Below, piece by piece: positions 8,732-17,946 of a DNA stretch of 64,000 nt. The stretch spans positions 310,001 to 374,000 of the forward strand of contig NZ_BSEV01000005.1 in NCBI RefSeq assembly GCF_027922005.1, in the 5' to 3' direction. The stretch comes from Streptosporangium carneum. Its GTDB lineage: Bacteria > Actinomycetota > Actinomycetes > Streptosporangiales > Streptosporangiaceae. The stretch's first letter is position 1. Each line of letters opens with the position of its first letter. A program made the translations under genes and the position numbers. The notes beneath the pieces are model-generated. The model saw only the letters and a list, made by a program, of their open reading frames with translations. It was not told the origin of the DNA and did no database searches.

Positions 8732-11374
8732 GTGCCCAAGTACGTTTACGACTTCACCGAGGGCAACAAAGATCTCAAGGATCTGCTCGGCGGGAAGGGG
8801 GCCAACCTGGCCGAGATGACCAATCTCGGGTTGCCGGTGCCTCCCGGCTTCACCATCACCACCGACGCGTGCCGCCGCTTCCTCGAGGACGGCGGGTTCC
8901 CCGAGGGGCTGGAGGAGGAGGTCTCCGGGCACCTGGCCGCGCTGGAGGGGCAGATGGGCCGTCGCCTCGGTCAGGCCGACGACCCGCTGCTGGTCAGCGT
9001 GCGCTCCGGTGCGAAGTTCTCCATGCCCGGCATGATGGAGACCGTCCTGAACATCGGGCTCAACGACCAGTCGGTGCACGGCCTGGCCAAGCAGGCGGGT
9101 GGCAACGAGCGCTTCGCCTGGGACTCCTACCGCCGTCTCATCCAGATGTTCGGCAAGACCGTCCAGGGCATCGACGGCGAGCTGTTCGACGAGGCTCTCG
9201 AGGAGCTCAAGAACGGCCGTGACGACCTGGAGCTCGAGGCGGCCGACTTCCAGCGCCTGGTCGAGACCTACAAGGGCATCGTCCGCGAGCAGACGGGGCA
9301 GGAGTTCCCCGCCGACCCGCACGACCAGATGCGCATGGCCGTCAAGGCGGTCTTCGAGTCCTGGAACGCCCCGCGCGCCATCCTCTACCGCCGCCAGGAG
9401 CGCATCCCCGCCGACCTCGGCACGGCTGTCAACGTCTGTTCGATGGTGTTCGGCAACTGCGGCATGGACTCGGGCACCGGCGTGGCCTTCACCCGCGACC
9501 CCGGCAGCGGCCACCAGGGCGTCTACGGCGACTACCTGCAGAACGCCCAGGGTGAGGACGTGGTCGCGGGCATCCGCAACACCATGCCGCTGCAGGAGCT
9601 GGAGCGCATCGACAAGCCCGTCTACGACGAGCTCATGAAGATCATGGAGACGCTGGAGAACCACTACCGCGACCTGTGCGACATCGAGTTCACGGTCGAG
9701 CGCGGCAAGCTGTGGATGCTCCAGACCCGGGTCGGCAAGCGGACCGCGGGCGCGGCCTTCCGCATCGCCGTACAGCTGGTCGACCAGGGCCTGATCGACC
9801 TCGACGAGGCCGTGACCCGGGTGAACGGCGCCCAGCTCGCCCAGCTGATGTTCCCGCGCTTCGCCGACGACGCGAAGAGCGCCTGCGTCACCAAGGGCAT
9901 GAACGCCTCGCCGGGCGCGGCCGTGGGCAAGGCCGTCTTCTCCTCGGAGCGGGCCGTCGAGCTGGCCGCGAAGGGCGAGGCCGTCATCCTGGTCCGCCGC
10001 GAGACCAACCCCGACGACCTGGCGGGCATGATCGCCGCCCAGGGCGTGCTGACCAGCCGCGGCGGCAAGACGTCCCACGCCGCCGTGGTCGCCCGCGGCA
10101 TGGGCAAGACGTGCGTGTGCGGCGCGGAGGAGCTGGAGGTCTCGACCAAGGAGCGCAGGTTCACCGCGCCGGGCGGTGTCGTGGTCTCCGAGGGTGACGT
10201 GATCTCCATCGACGGCTCCAGCGGCGCCGTCTACCTGGGCGAGGTGCCCGTCGTGCCCTCCCCGGTCGTCGAGTACTTCGAGGGCGCGACCGAGCAGGAC
10301 GACGAGCTCGTCAGGGCCGTGCACCGCATCATGAGCCACGCCGACGCCTCCCGGCGGCTGCGGGTCCGGGCCAACGCCGACAACGCCGAGGACGCCGCCC
10401 GCGCCCGCAGGTTCGGCGCCGAGGGCATCGGGCTCTGCCGTACCGAGCACATGTTCCTCGGCGACCGCAGGCAGCTGGTCGAGGACCTCGTCCTGGCGAC
10501 CTCGGACGCCGAGCGGGAGCAGGCCCTGGCCGCGCTCGAGCCGCTGCAGAAGGCGGACTTCACCGAGATCTTCCAGGAGATGGCGGGCCTGCCCGTCACG
10601 ATCCGGCTGATCGACCCGCCGCTGCACGAGTTCCTGCCCGACTACACCGAGCTGTCGGTGAAGGTCGCCCTCGCCGGGGACCAGGCGGAGGAGAAGGACC
10701 GCAGGGTGCTGGCGGCCGTCAAGCGGCTGCACGAGCAGAACCCGATGCTGGGCCTGCGCGGTGTACGGCTCGGCCTGGTCATCCCCGGCCTGTTCGGCAT
10801 GCAGGTCAGGGCGATCGCCGAGGCCGCCAAGGCCGTCGAGGGAGCCCGCGCCGAGATCATGATCCCGCTCGTCGGCGCGGTCCAGGAGCTGGAGCACGTC
10901 AAGGACGAGGCGCAGCGGATCCTCGAGGAAGTGGGCGTCGAGGCTCTGGTCGGCACGATGATCGAGGTGCCGCGCGCGGCGCTGACCGCCGGGCAGATCG
11001 CCGAGGCCGCCCAGTTCTTCTCCTTCGGCACCAACGACCTGACCCAGATGACCTGGGGTTTCTCCCGCGACGACGTCGAGGCGGCGTTCTTCTCCAAGTA
11101 CCTGGAGCTGGGCGTCTTCGGTGTCTCGCCGTTCGAGTCCCTGGACCGTGACGGCGTCGGCAGGCTCGTCAGGATCGCCGCGGAGGAGGGTCGCAAGACC
11201 CGCCCCGACCTCAAGCTCGGCATCTGCGGCGAGCACGGCGGCGACCCGGACTCGGTGCACTTCTGCCACCAGGCCGGTCTGGACTACGTGTCCTGCTCGC
11301 CGTTCCGCATCCCCGTCGCCCGTCTCGAGGCGGGCCGGGCGGCCCTGGTGAGCACGGGCTCCGACACCCGCTGA
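8732..11374 (+). CDS. ppdK: Pyruvate, phosphate dikinase
   Basis: 880-residue cytoplasmic enzyme interconverting pyruvate + ATP + phosphate and phosphoenolpyruvate + AMP + PPi. Domains in order: N-terminal ATP-grasp (starting GGKGANLAEMTNLGLPVPPGF, residues about 20-345), swivelling phosphohistidine domain with GGKTSHAAVVARGMGKTCV (phosphorylated His about residue 449), and C-terminal PEP/pyruvate TIM barrel with CGEHGGDP (Cys about 832). The diagnostic dikinase spacing and length separate it from PEP synthase and enzyme I. GTG start at 8732 has AAGGAG 5 nt upstream. Control by the tandem operators upstream is inferred. A 12-bp terminator stem follows. Confidence 0.96.
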   Translation: MPKYVYDFTEGNKDLKDLLGGKGANLAEMTNLGLPVPPGFTITTDACRRFLEDGGFPEGLEEEVSGHLAALEGQMGRRLGQADDPLLVSVRSGAKFSMPGMMETVLNIGLNDQSVHGLAKQAGGNERFAWDSYRRLIQMFGKTVQGIDGELFDEALEELKNGRDDLELEAADFQRLVETYKGIVREQTGQEFPADPHDQMRMAVKAVFESWNAPRAILYRRQERIPADLGTAVNVCSMVFGNCGMDSGTGVAFTRDPGSGHQGVYGDYLQNAQGEDVVAGIRNTMPLQELERIDKPVYDELMKIMETLENHYRDLCDIEFTVERGKLWMLQTRVGKRTAGAAFRIAVQLVDQGLIDLDEAVTRVNGAQLAQLMFPRFADDAKSACVTKGMNASPGAAVGKAVFSSERAVELAAKGEAVILVRRETNPDDLAGMIAAQGVLTSRGGKTSHAAVVARGMGKTCVCGAEELEVSTKERRFTAPGGVVVSEGDVISIDGSSGAVYLGEVPVVPSPVVEYFEGATEQDDELVRAVHRIMSHADASRRLRVRANADNAEDAARARRFGAEGIGLCRTEHMFLGDRRQLVEDLVLATSDAEREQALAALEPLQKADFTEIFQEMAGLPVTIRLIDPPLHEFLPDYTELSVKVALAGDQAEEKDRRVLAAVKRLHEQNPMLGLRGVRLGLVIPGLFGMQVRAIAEAAKAVEGARAEIMIPLVGAVQELEHVKDEAQRILEEVGVEALVGTMIEVPRAALTAGQIAEAAQFFSFGTNDLTQMTWGFSRDDVEAAFFSKYLELGVFGVSPFESLDRDGVGRLVRIAAEEGRKTRPDLKLGICGEHGGDPDSVHFCHQAGLDYVSCSPFRIPVARLEAGRAALVSTGSDTR

Positions 11375-11380
11375 GTCGTC

Positions 11381-11422
11381 CGCGCGCTCCGGTCCCGTGC
11401 TGCGGCGGGGCCGGAGCGCGCG
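11381..11422 (+). terminator. Terminator of ppdK
   Basis: Perfect 12-bp inverted repeat (CGCGCGCTCCGG at 11381-11392 with CCGGAGCGCGCG at 11411-11422), 7 bp after the ppdK stop, followed by a short T-containing tract. Confidence 0.7.
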
Positions 11423-11778
11423 GCGTTTCCCAGGTCGTGCGCCCGGGTTCTCCGGGACGGGGCCCGGCGGCGACCGAGGCTCACCGTCGCCGCCGGCACG
11501 GTCGCGGATCAGAGGTCGCGGTCACGCGCCCGTGGCGGAAACGGCGGTCATCACGCCGCCAGGGAGCATTTCCACCTGTTTCTAAAGCTTTCGGTTATCC
11601 TTTTATTGTGAGCCGAGCTCGGCATTCTCTAAATATATGTCACATATTCCTTGAATGTGTGTGTAACTCCACATGTGAATAAAGCCGCTGTGCCGCTGGT
11701 TCTACCCGCTATGGATTCGGTGGCTCGTCAGCCCCGGGATCGTCCGGGACGCCACCGGGTCGCGCGAGGCGATATATC
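11423..11778. other. Intergenic region with AT-rich promoter-like segment
   Basis: The first 130 bp are ordinary GC-rich spacer. From about 11575 to 11695 the base composition becomes markedly AT-rich (runs such as AAATATATGTCACATATTCC), unlike anything nearby. It leads into the small secreted-protein gene and is probably its promoter and 5' leader. I could not settle on a single -35/-10 pair. Confidence 0.4.
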
Positions 11779-12021
11779 ATGATCAGTTTCAAGGGTGTTC
11801 TCGTGACCGCGACACTGGCGGCCTTCGCCTTCGTCGTGCCCGCGACGTCGGTGGCCCAGCTCACCGGTGCCGAGTTCGTGGGCCGGACTCCTGCCGTCAC
11901 GCACGTTCTCGCTCACAACGGCAGCAGCAACAACGGCGCCGCCAACGGCGGCAGTGTCAACAGCGGTAGCGGCGGCGGCGGTGGCAGCAACAGGGCCGCC
12001 CACGGCTCCCACGCCCACTAG
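11779..12021 (+). CDS. Small secreted Asn/Gly/Ser/His-rich protein
   Basis: 80 residues: a clear Sec signal peptide (MISFKGVLVTATLAAFAFVVPATSVA, cleavage after about residue 26), then a short segment ending in a low-complexity tail rich in Asn, Ser, Gly and His (GSSNNGAANGG and a GSGGGGGSN stretch, ending AAHGSHAH). It resembles small exported proteins of sporulating actinomycetes only in general style; I do not recognise a family. GAGG is 9 nt upstream of the ATG and the preceding AT-rich tract suggests its own regulated promoter. The His-containing end could bind metal, which is speculation. Confidence 0.6.
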   Translation: MISFKGVLVTATLAAFAFVVPATSVAQLTGAEFVGRTPAVTHVLAHNGSSNNGAANGGSVNSGSGGGGGSNRAAHGSHAH

Positions 12022-12509
12022 GAAGGCCGGTGCCGGAGGTCGTTTTCCGATCCTCGTCGGACCGCCTCTTTCGGACACGGCGTTTCCCTGCCGCTGGACA
12101 GGTTTGTCGAACATGACGGCCTGGCCACCGGTTGCTCGGCGCGGGCGACCGAACCCGCGCTCCCGGGGCCGCCGAGAACGGCTCGGCAAGGAGGTCTTTC
12201 GCCGGGTGGCCCCGACGCACTGGAACCCGGCCCCGTCCGGCCCCGTGCCGGTCGGGGTTTCGTATGGCCGTGCGAACTCCGCCCTCCGCGGAGGCGGAAG
12301 CGCTACGGGCCGAAGACCTGTCCGACAGGTTTCCGGCGACTGCCGCCGGGGCCCGGGGCCACGCCGTACGGGATGTTCCCGACGACACCGGAGGGGAGGG
12401 AAGGCGCGCGGGGAATATGGAGCGCATGCATCTGCCCTCCAGGAGTCATCAGGTGTTTTCATGCAGTTCCGCATAGGACACCTCTTTCCTGGATAAAATC
12501 ACTGCACTT
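12022..12509. other. Intergenic region before dgt
   Basis: 488 bp without a convincing gene: frames on both strands give arginine/proline/glycine-rich translations. Near the 3' end TAAAAT (12494-12499) lies 10 nt before the dgt ATG and may be a -10 element for a very short or leaderless dgt transcript. Confidence 0.35.
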
Positions 12510-13751
12510 ATGCACGGTTACGACGAGCATGACCAGGCCAGATGGGCACCGGAACCACCCGGCAACCCTGAGCGAAGCCCGTTCGAACGCGACCGGGCGC
12601 GCGTCCTGCACAGCGCGGGGCTGCGCAGGCTCGCCGCCAAGACCCAGGTGGTCGGTCCCGCGGAGACGCTCGGCAGCGGCCAGCACATCCCGCGCACCCG
12701 GCTGACCCACTCCCTGGAGTGCGCGCAGATCGGCAGGGAGATGGGGCAGGCGCTCTGCAGGGATCCCGACCTGGTCGAGACCGCCTGCCTGGCCCACGAC
12801 CTCGGGCATCCGCCGTTCGGGCACAACGGTGAGACCGCGCTCAACGAGCTCGCGGCGGGATGCGGCGGGTTCGAGGGGAACGCGCAGAGCCTGCGCCTGC
12901 TGACCCGCCTCGAGGCCAAGGTCCTCACCGAGGACGGCCGCAGCGCCGGGCTCAATCTCACCCGGGCCTCCCTGGACGCCGCGACCAAGTACCCGTGGAC
13001 CCGCGAGACGAGCCCCAAGTACTGCGCGTACGGCGACGACCTGGCCGTCTTCGGGTGGATCAGGGAGGGGGCGCCCGAGGGGCGGGTCAGCTTCGAGGCG
13101 CAGATCATGGACTGGGCCGACGACGTCGCCTACTCGGTGCACGACCTCGAGGACGCCATGCACTCGGGCGCGGTCGTGCCGCAGGCGCTGCGCGCCCCCG
13201 CCGAGCGCCACGAGGTCTGCGTGACCACCCGCTCCTGGTACGCCCAGGACGCGGAGGTCGGCGAGCTGGAGGACATCTTCGGCCGTCTGGTCGCCCAACC
13301 GCTCTGGCCCCGCCACTTCGACGGCTCCCTCGGAGACCTCGCCGCGACCAAGGGGCTCACCAGCGCCCTGATCGGCCACCTCTGCCGGTCGGCGCAGGTC
13401 GCCACCCGCGAGGCCTACGGCCCCGCCGCGGGCCGCTACGGCGCGGACCTGGTCGTTCCCCGGCGGACCCGCCTGGAGTGCGCCCTGCTGAAGGGGCTGA
13501 CCGCCCACTACGTGATGACCAGCCGCGAGCACAGCGCCAACCAGGCCAGGCAGCGCGAGCTCATCCACGACCTCGCCCACCTGATCATGCTGGGCGCGCC
13601 CGGCACGCTCGAGCCCGCGCTGCGCCCCTCCTTCATCAGGGCGGACGGCGACGCGGGACGGCTGCGCGTGGTCGTCGACCAGATCGCCTCGCTGACCGAC
13701 ACCTCGGCCGTCACCTGGCACAGACGCCTGTCCGGAGGCTCGGGAGCCTGA
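12510..13751 (+). CDS. dgt: dGTP triphosphohydrolase-like protein
   Basis: 413-residue HD-superfamily enzyme that hydrolyses dNTPs to deoxynucleosides and tripolyphosphate. Conserved elements are RDRARVLHSAGLRRLAAKTQV, TRLTHSLECAQIGR (first metal His), CLAHDLGHPPFGHNGE (HD pair and catalytic His) and MDWADDVAYSVHDLEDA (fourth metal ligand). In Mycobacterium tuberculosis the orthologue directly precedes dnaG; here dnaG is 30 kb away with accessory genes between. The start has no ribosome-binding site; TAAAAT 10 nt upstream suggests a short-leader transcript. Substrate preference within the dNTPs is not determinable. Confidence 0.92.
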   Translation: MHGYDEHDQARWAPEPPGNPERSPFERDRARVLHSAGLRRLAAKTQVVGPAETLGSGQHIPRTRLTHSLECAQIGREMGQALCRDPDLVETACLAHDLGHPPFGHNGETALNELAAGCGGFEGNAQSLRLLTRLEAKVLTEDGRSAGLNLTRASLDAATKYPWTRETSPKYCAYGDDLAVFGWIREGAPEGRVSFEAQIMDWADDVAYSVHDLEDAMHSGAVVPQALRAPAERHEVCVTTRSWYAQDAEVGELEDIFGRLVAQPLWPRHFDGSLGDLAATKGLTSALIGHLCRSAQVATREAYGPAAGRYGADLVVPRRTRLECALLKGLTAHYVMTSREHSANQARQRELIHDLAHLIMLGAPGTLEPALRPSFIRADGDAGRLRVVVDQIASLTDTSAVTWHRRLSGGSGA

Positions 13752-13780
13752 TCCGGGGCGCCCGGCGCCCGGCGTCCGGC

Positions 13781-15295
13781 TCAGGTGTCGGGCGGGGACG
13801 AGGGAGTCTCCGCGTACCGCTTCCAGGACGGCTTCTTGAACCGCTCGACGACCAGGGGAGCCCCGGTGAAGACGATCGCCCCGGCGGCGACGAGCCCGAC
13901 GTACAGGGCGGGGCTGCCGACCGGCAGCTGCGCGGGCGGCACGAAGGACAGCACGAAGGCGAACGCGACGGCCAGGAAGCCGATGCCCGCGACCGCCCAC
14001 ATGCCCACGGTCCCGCCGGGGATCCTGAAGGCCCTGGGCAGTTCGGGCTGGGTGTAGCGGAGCCGGATCGCGGAGGCGTACATGATCATGTAAACGATGA
14101 TGTAGAGGCTGACCGCCAGGGCGGAGATGAGGAAGTAGACCGTGCTGACGTCGCTCATGAAGAGGTAGAGCGAGGCGATCACGGTGACGACCACGCCCTG
14201 GATGACCAGGATGTTCCTCTGCACCCCACTCCTGTTGGTCCTCTGCATGAACGGCGGCAGCATCCCGTCCCTGGCGGTGGCCAGCAGGCCGCGGCTGGGG
14301 CCGATGATCCAGGCCAGCACGCCGCCGAGCGCGCCGTAGCAGACCAGGAGGCTGATCAGCTGGACCGGCCACGAGACGTGCAGCAGGGTGGTCGAGAGCC
14401 GGTCGAAGGCGTCGAACACGCCGCTCTCGATGTTGATCTCCTTGTAGGGGAGGATCCCCGCGATCGCGAGCGAGCCGAGCGTGAAGATGCCGAACGACAG
14501 CAGCGCCGCGATCGCGATCACCAGCGGGTAGCCGGTCTTCGGGTTCCTCAGCTCCATCGCGTGCACGGCCTGCGACTCGACGCCCGCGAAGTTGAGCAGG
14601 ATCCCGGCCAGGAACGACAACCCGGAGAGCCCGGTGATGTAGGGGAACCACCGGGGATGGGGGTGGCCCGTCTCCTCGACCGACACCGCGGGGCTGGTCG
14701 CCTCGCTCCAGCCGATCTGCTGGCGGGACAGCAGCCAGGCCAGGAACCCCGCGAGCAGGATCACACCGGGGATCACGGTGCCCAGCAGGAAGCCGTACTT
14801 GGTGACCTTGGCCGCGAACCGGTTGCTGACCAGCGCGGCTAACGTGCACAGCCAGAAGGCGACGATGATGAACAGGCCGACGTAGACGTGGTCGGAGGCC
14901 AGGTTCGGCCTGCCGATGGCGAACGCGGCGGCGGCGGAGGCGAAGCTGAGCCCGGCGGGATACCAGACGATGTTCTGCACCCACGACAGGAACATCGTGA
15001 CGAACCCGGTGGGCTTGTCGAAGGCCTCGGCGACCCAGACGTACAGGCCGCCCGCCCGGTCGCCGAACGCGCCGCCCAGCTCGGCGGCGACCAGGCCGGC
15101 GGGGATGAGGAACAGGAAGGTGGAGAAGCCGATGTAGACGAACATCGTCAGCTCCTCCTTGGCCATCAGCGAAAGGCCGCGCAGGCTGGTGACGATGGAG
15201 GCCGCGGTCATCAGCCCGAGGGTCGAGACCGTCAGGTAGCGGCCTGCTCCGCCGGTTCTCGCCCGCTGTGAGGCGGCGTGTTTCGAATGGGCCAC
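13781..15295 (-). CDS. gadC: APC-family amino acid antiporter, GadC-like (glutamate/GABA)
   Basis: 504-residue membrane protein with about 12 transmembrane helices in the APC superfamily. Typical GadC-type features are the start of TM1 (LTVSTLGLMTAASIVTSLRGL), the GGLYVWVAEAF segment and NFAGVESQAVHAMELRNP. GTG start at 15295 with a GGGGG purine tract 6 nt upstream; the upstream open frame is low-complexity. It is the last gene after gadB and glsA, which supports glutamate-in/GABA-out exchange. The E. coli GadC C-terminal plug is not obvious in the short tail ERFKKPSWKRYAETPSSPPDT-like end, so pH gating may differ. Confidence 0.85.
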   Translation of the reverse strand: MAHSKHAASQRARTGGAGRYLTVSTLGLMTAASIVTSLRGLSLMAKEELTMFVYIGFSTFLFLIPAGLVAAELGGAFGDRAGGLYVWVAEAFDKPTGFVTMFLSWVQNIVWYPAGLSFASAAAAFAIGRPNLASDHVYVGLFIIVAFWLCTLAALVSNRFAAKVTKYGFLLGTVIPGVILLAGFLAWLLSRQQIGWSEATSPAVSVEETGHPHPRWFPYITGLSGLSFLAGILLNFAGVESQAVHAMELRNPKTGYPLVIAIAALLSFGIFTLGSLAIAGILPYKEINIESGVFDAFDRLSTTLLHVSWPVQLISLLVCYGALGGVLAWIIGPSRGLLATARDGMLPPFMQRTNRSGVQRNILVIQGVVVTVIASLYLFMSDVSTVYFLISALAVSLYIIVYMIMYASAIRLRYTQPELPRAFRIPGGTVGMWAVAGIGFLAVAFAFVLSFVPPAQLPVGSPALYVGLVAAGAIVFTGAPLVVERFKKPSWKRYAETPSSPPDT

Positions 15296-15414
15296 CGCTG
15301 TTCCCCCGATCGTCTGGGTCCGTCTGGGTCCGTCTGGGTTCCGTCCGGGTTCCGCCTGGGCTCCGTTCGCGTGTCGTCCGTGCGTCGTCCGCGCGGAGCC
15401 GGTGTCGTGGTCGC

Positions 15415-16335
15415 TCAGAACAGCGACAGGCCGGCCAGTTTGGCGAACGCCTCCAGGGCGGCGGCCGCCGCGACCGAGTTCCCCTTGTCGTCGACGCCCG
15501 GTCCCCACGCCACGGCGGTGCACCGTCCGGGGACGACGGCCAGGATTCCGCCGCCGACGCCGCTCTTGCAGGGCAGCCCCACGCGGTAGGCGAACTCGCC
15601 CGCCGCGTTGTAGGTGCCGCAGGTGAGCACGATCGCGTTGACGCCCCTGGCGTCCTCCTCCGAGATCAGGCGGGAGCCGTCGGCCCGCACGCCGTGACGG
15701 GCCTGGAACAGCGCGGCCCGCGCCAGCTCCTCGCAGCTGATCATGATGGAGCACTGGCGGAAGTAGTGGTCGAGCGTCTCGTCGACCGGGTTGAGCATGT
15801 TGCCGAAGTCGGCCGCCAGGTAGGCCAGCGCCCTGTCCCGGTGCCCCGTGGTCGCCTCCGAGTGCGCGGTGACCGCGTCCACGTGCAGCTGCGGGTTGCC
15901 CGTCTCGGCCCGCAGCAGCGCGCGGATCGCCCCGTAGGCGTCGCCGGTGTCGCGCAGGAGCTGGTCGGTGACGACGATGGCCCCCGGGTTGACGAACGGG
16001 TTGCCCGGAATGCCCTTGGAGATCTGGAGCGGGATGAGCGAGTTGAACGGGTCACCCGTCGGCTCGCGCCGTACCCGCCTCCAGATCGCCCTGTCGTCGT
16101 GGCTGAGCACGAGCGCGAGGGCGAACAGCTTGGAGATGCTCTCTATCGTGAACGGAGTCTTCGACTCCCCGCCCCCGTGGACCTCCCCGTCGACCGTGGC
16201 CACGGCGAACCCGAACTGGTTCGGGTCCACCTCGCCCAGGCTGGGGATGTAGTCGGCCACCTTCCCCTCGCCGATGTACGGCCGTACGGCGGTCATGACA
16301 TGGTCCACGACGTCCCGGTAGTTCGGTGCGGGCAT
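15415..16335 (-). CDS. glsA: Glutaminase A
   Basis: 306-residue serine-dependent glutaminase converting glutamine to glutamate and ammonia. Family signatures are visible: IPSLGEVDPNQFGFAV, TIESISKLFALAL (catalytic S-x-x-K), the NPFVNPGAIV segment, DYGAI-like region and KSGVGGGILAVVPG. The size matches the YbaS/YbgJ family. ATG at 16335 with a GGGGGAA purine tract upstream. It lies between gadB and gadC on the same strand (53 bp from gadB, 119 bp to gadC). In this context ammonia release consumes protons and supplies glutamate to the decarboxylase, as in the glutamine branch of E. coli acid resistance. Confidence 0.93.
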   Translation of the reverse strand: MPAPNYRDVVDHVMTAVRPYIGEGKVADYIPSLGEVDPNQFGFAVATVDGEVHGGGESKTPFTIESISKLFALALVLSHDDRAIWRRVRREPTGDPFNSLIPLQISKGIPGNPFVNPGAIVVTDQLLRDTGDAYGAIRALLRAETGNPQLHVDAVTAHSEATTGHRDRALAYLAADFGNMLNPVDETLDHYFRQCSIMISCEELARAALFQARHGVRADGSRLISEEDARGVNAIVLTCGTYNAAGEFAYRVGLPCKSGVGGGILAVVPGRCTAVAWGPGVDDKGNSVAAAAALEAFAKLAGLSLF

Positions 16336-16388
16336 GGCGTTCCCCCTGGACTTGTGGCCCGGTCGTCCGCGCGGCGGCCGTGGCGCGG

Positions 16389-17762
16389 TCAGTGATGGAA
16401 TCCGGGCCGCTGCTCCGCCCCGGCGCCGCGACCGAGCCGGTCGACGGAGCGGCGGATGTCCTCGGCGAGCAGGGCCATCTCGTCGCGGCCGATGCCGTGG
16501 CGGACCAGCACCCGCTGGATGACCGTGTCCTGCCGGTCGGCGGGCAGCGGGTAGGAGGGCACCTGCCAGCCGCGCGTCCGCAGCTGTTCGGTCAGGTCGT
16601 AGAGGGTGAAGCCGGCGTCGGGGTCCGCCAGGGTGTAGGAGATGCCGGGAAGGGCGCCCTTGCCGTCGTACAGGAGCTTGAACGGCCCCATCTTCTCGAT
16701 CTGGCCGCCGAGGAACTGCGCGGTGTCGATGCAGGCCTGCTGGACCCTGCGGTAGCCCTCGCGGCCGAGGCGCAGCAGCATGAAGTACTGGGCGATGATC
16801 TCGCCGCCCGGGCGGGAGAAGTTGAGCGCGAAGGTCGGCATCTCGCCGCCCAGGTAGCTGACGTTGAAGATCAGGTCCTTGGGCAGCAGGTCGGCCGAGC
16901 GCCACACCACCCATCCGACGCCCAGCGGGGCCAAGCCGTACTTGTGGCCGGAGGAGTTGATGGACGCCACCCGTTCGAGGCGGAAGTCCCACACCAGCTC
17001 CGGCTGCACGAACGGGGCGATGAACCCGCCGCTGGCGGCGTCCACGTGGATCGGGACGTTCAGCCCGGTCTCGGCGTGGATGGCGTCCAGCTCCCTGGCG
17101 ATGGCCTCGACCGGCTCGAAGTCGCAGGTGTAGGTGACGCCGAGGATGGCGACCACACCGATGGTGTTCTCGTCGACGTACTGGCGCAGCTGGTGCGGGC
17201 GCAGCCCGGTCGCGTCCGGTTCCAGGGGCACCTGCCGCAGCTCCACGTCGAAGTAGCGGGCGAACTTCTCCCAGCACACCTGCACGGGCCCGCACACCAG
17301 GTTGGGGCGGTCGGTCGGCTTGCCGTCCGCCTTCCTGCGCTGCCGCCACCGCCATTTGAGCGCCAGCCCGCCGAGCATCGCGGCCTCGCTGGAGCCGGTC
17401 GTCGAGCAGCCCATCGTGTTCTGGTTGGAGGGGGAGTTCCACAGGTCCGCCAGGATGTGCACGCAACGCGACTCGATCTCCGCGGTCTGCGGGTACTCGT
17501 CCTTGTCGATCATGTTCTTGTCGAGGGACCGGTCCATCAGCCGATGGACCTCCTCCTCGCTCCAGGTGGTGCAGAACGTCGCCAGGTTCTGCGCCGCGTT
17601 GCCGTCCAGCAGCAGCTCCGAGTGGAGCAGCTCGTAGACCACCCGCGGGTCGGACTGCCGGTCGGGGATGCGGTACTTCGGCAGTGCCCTCTCGCTCAGC
17701 GGCGACGCGTACAGGTCGCCGAACTCGGTGACGTCCCTGCTCGTGACCTTGTGCAAAGCCAT
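16389..17762 (-). CDS. gadB: Glutamate decarboxylase
   Basis: 457-residue PLP-dependent group II decarboxylase that converts glutamate to GABA while consuming a proton. Landmarks: the N-terminal LPKYRIPD, NTMGCSTTGSSEAAMLGGLALKW, HVDAASGGFIAPF and the PLP lysine K274 in INSSGHKYGLAP. The C-terminus GFHH keeps the two terminal histidines; in E. coli GadB a histidine near the C-terminus closes the active site at neutral pH. AGGAG lies 6 nt before the ATG. First gene of gadB-glsA-gadC. The 184-bp upstream region has a palindrome CCTCATGAGG (17838-17847) and a TTGACG on the minus strand (17880-17875), a possible promoter. Confidence 0.94.
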   Translation of the reverse strand: MALHKVTSRDVTEFGDLYASPLSERALPKYRIPDRQSDPRVVYELLHSELLLDGNAAQNLATFCTTWSEEEVHRLMDRSLDKNMIDKDEYPQTAEIESRCVHILADLWNSPSNQNTMGCSTTGSSEAAMLGGLALKWRWRQRRKADGKPTDRPNLVCGPVQVCWEKFARYFDVELRQVPLEPDATGLRPHQLRQYVDENTIGVVAILGVTYTCDFEPVEAIARELDAIHAETGLNVPIHVDAASGGFIAPFVQPELVWDFRLERVASINSSGHKYGLAPLGVGWVVWRSADLLPKDLIFNVSYLGGEMPTFALNFSRPGGEIIAQYFMLLRLGREGYRRVQQACIDTAQFLGGQIEKMGPFKLLYDGKGALPGISYTLADPDAGFTLYDLTEQLRTRGWQVPSYPLPADRQDTVIQRVLVRHGIGRDEMALLAEDIRRSVDRLGRGAGAEQRPGFHH

Positions 17763-17946
17763 GAAGATCTCCTGCTCGCTGTGGGCTCGTCATGGGGAGG
17801 ACCGGATTCGGCCGGATTTTCCCGCTACCTACCCGGTCCTCATGAGGCAGAAGGCCCGCAAAACCTCATAAAAGCGTCAATCCACGACTTTTGCCTTTTG
17901 CGCCCAACGAACCGGCAAAGCATCTCCCGCCCCACAGCCGCCGAGG

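Noticed and set aside
8705-11269. Long open frame on the minus strand across ppdK
   Set aside because: It mirrors ppdK codon structure; its translation is Val/Leu/Gly/Arg/Asp-rich without any family pattern, as expected of an antisense frame in high-GC DNA.
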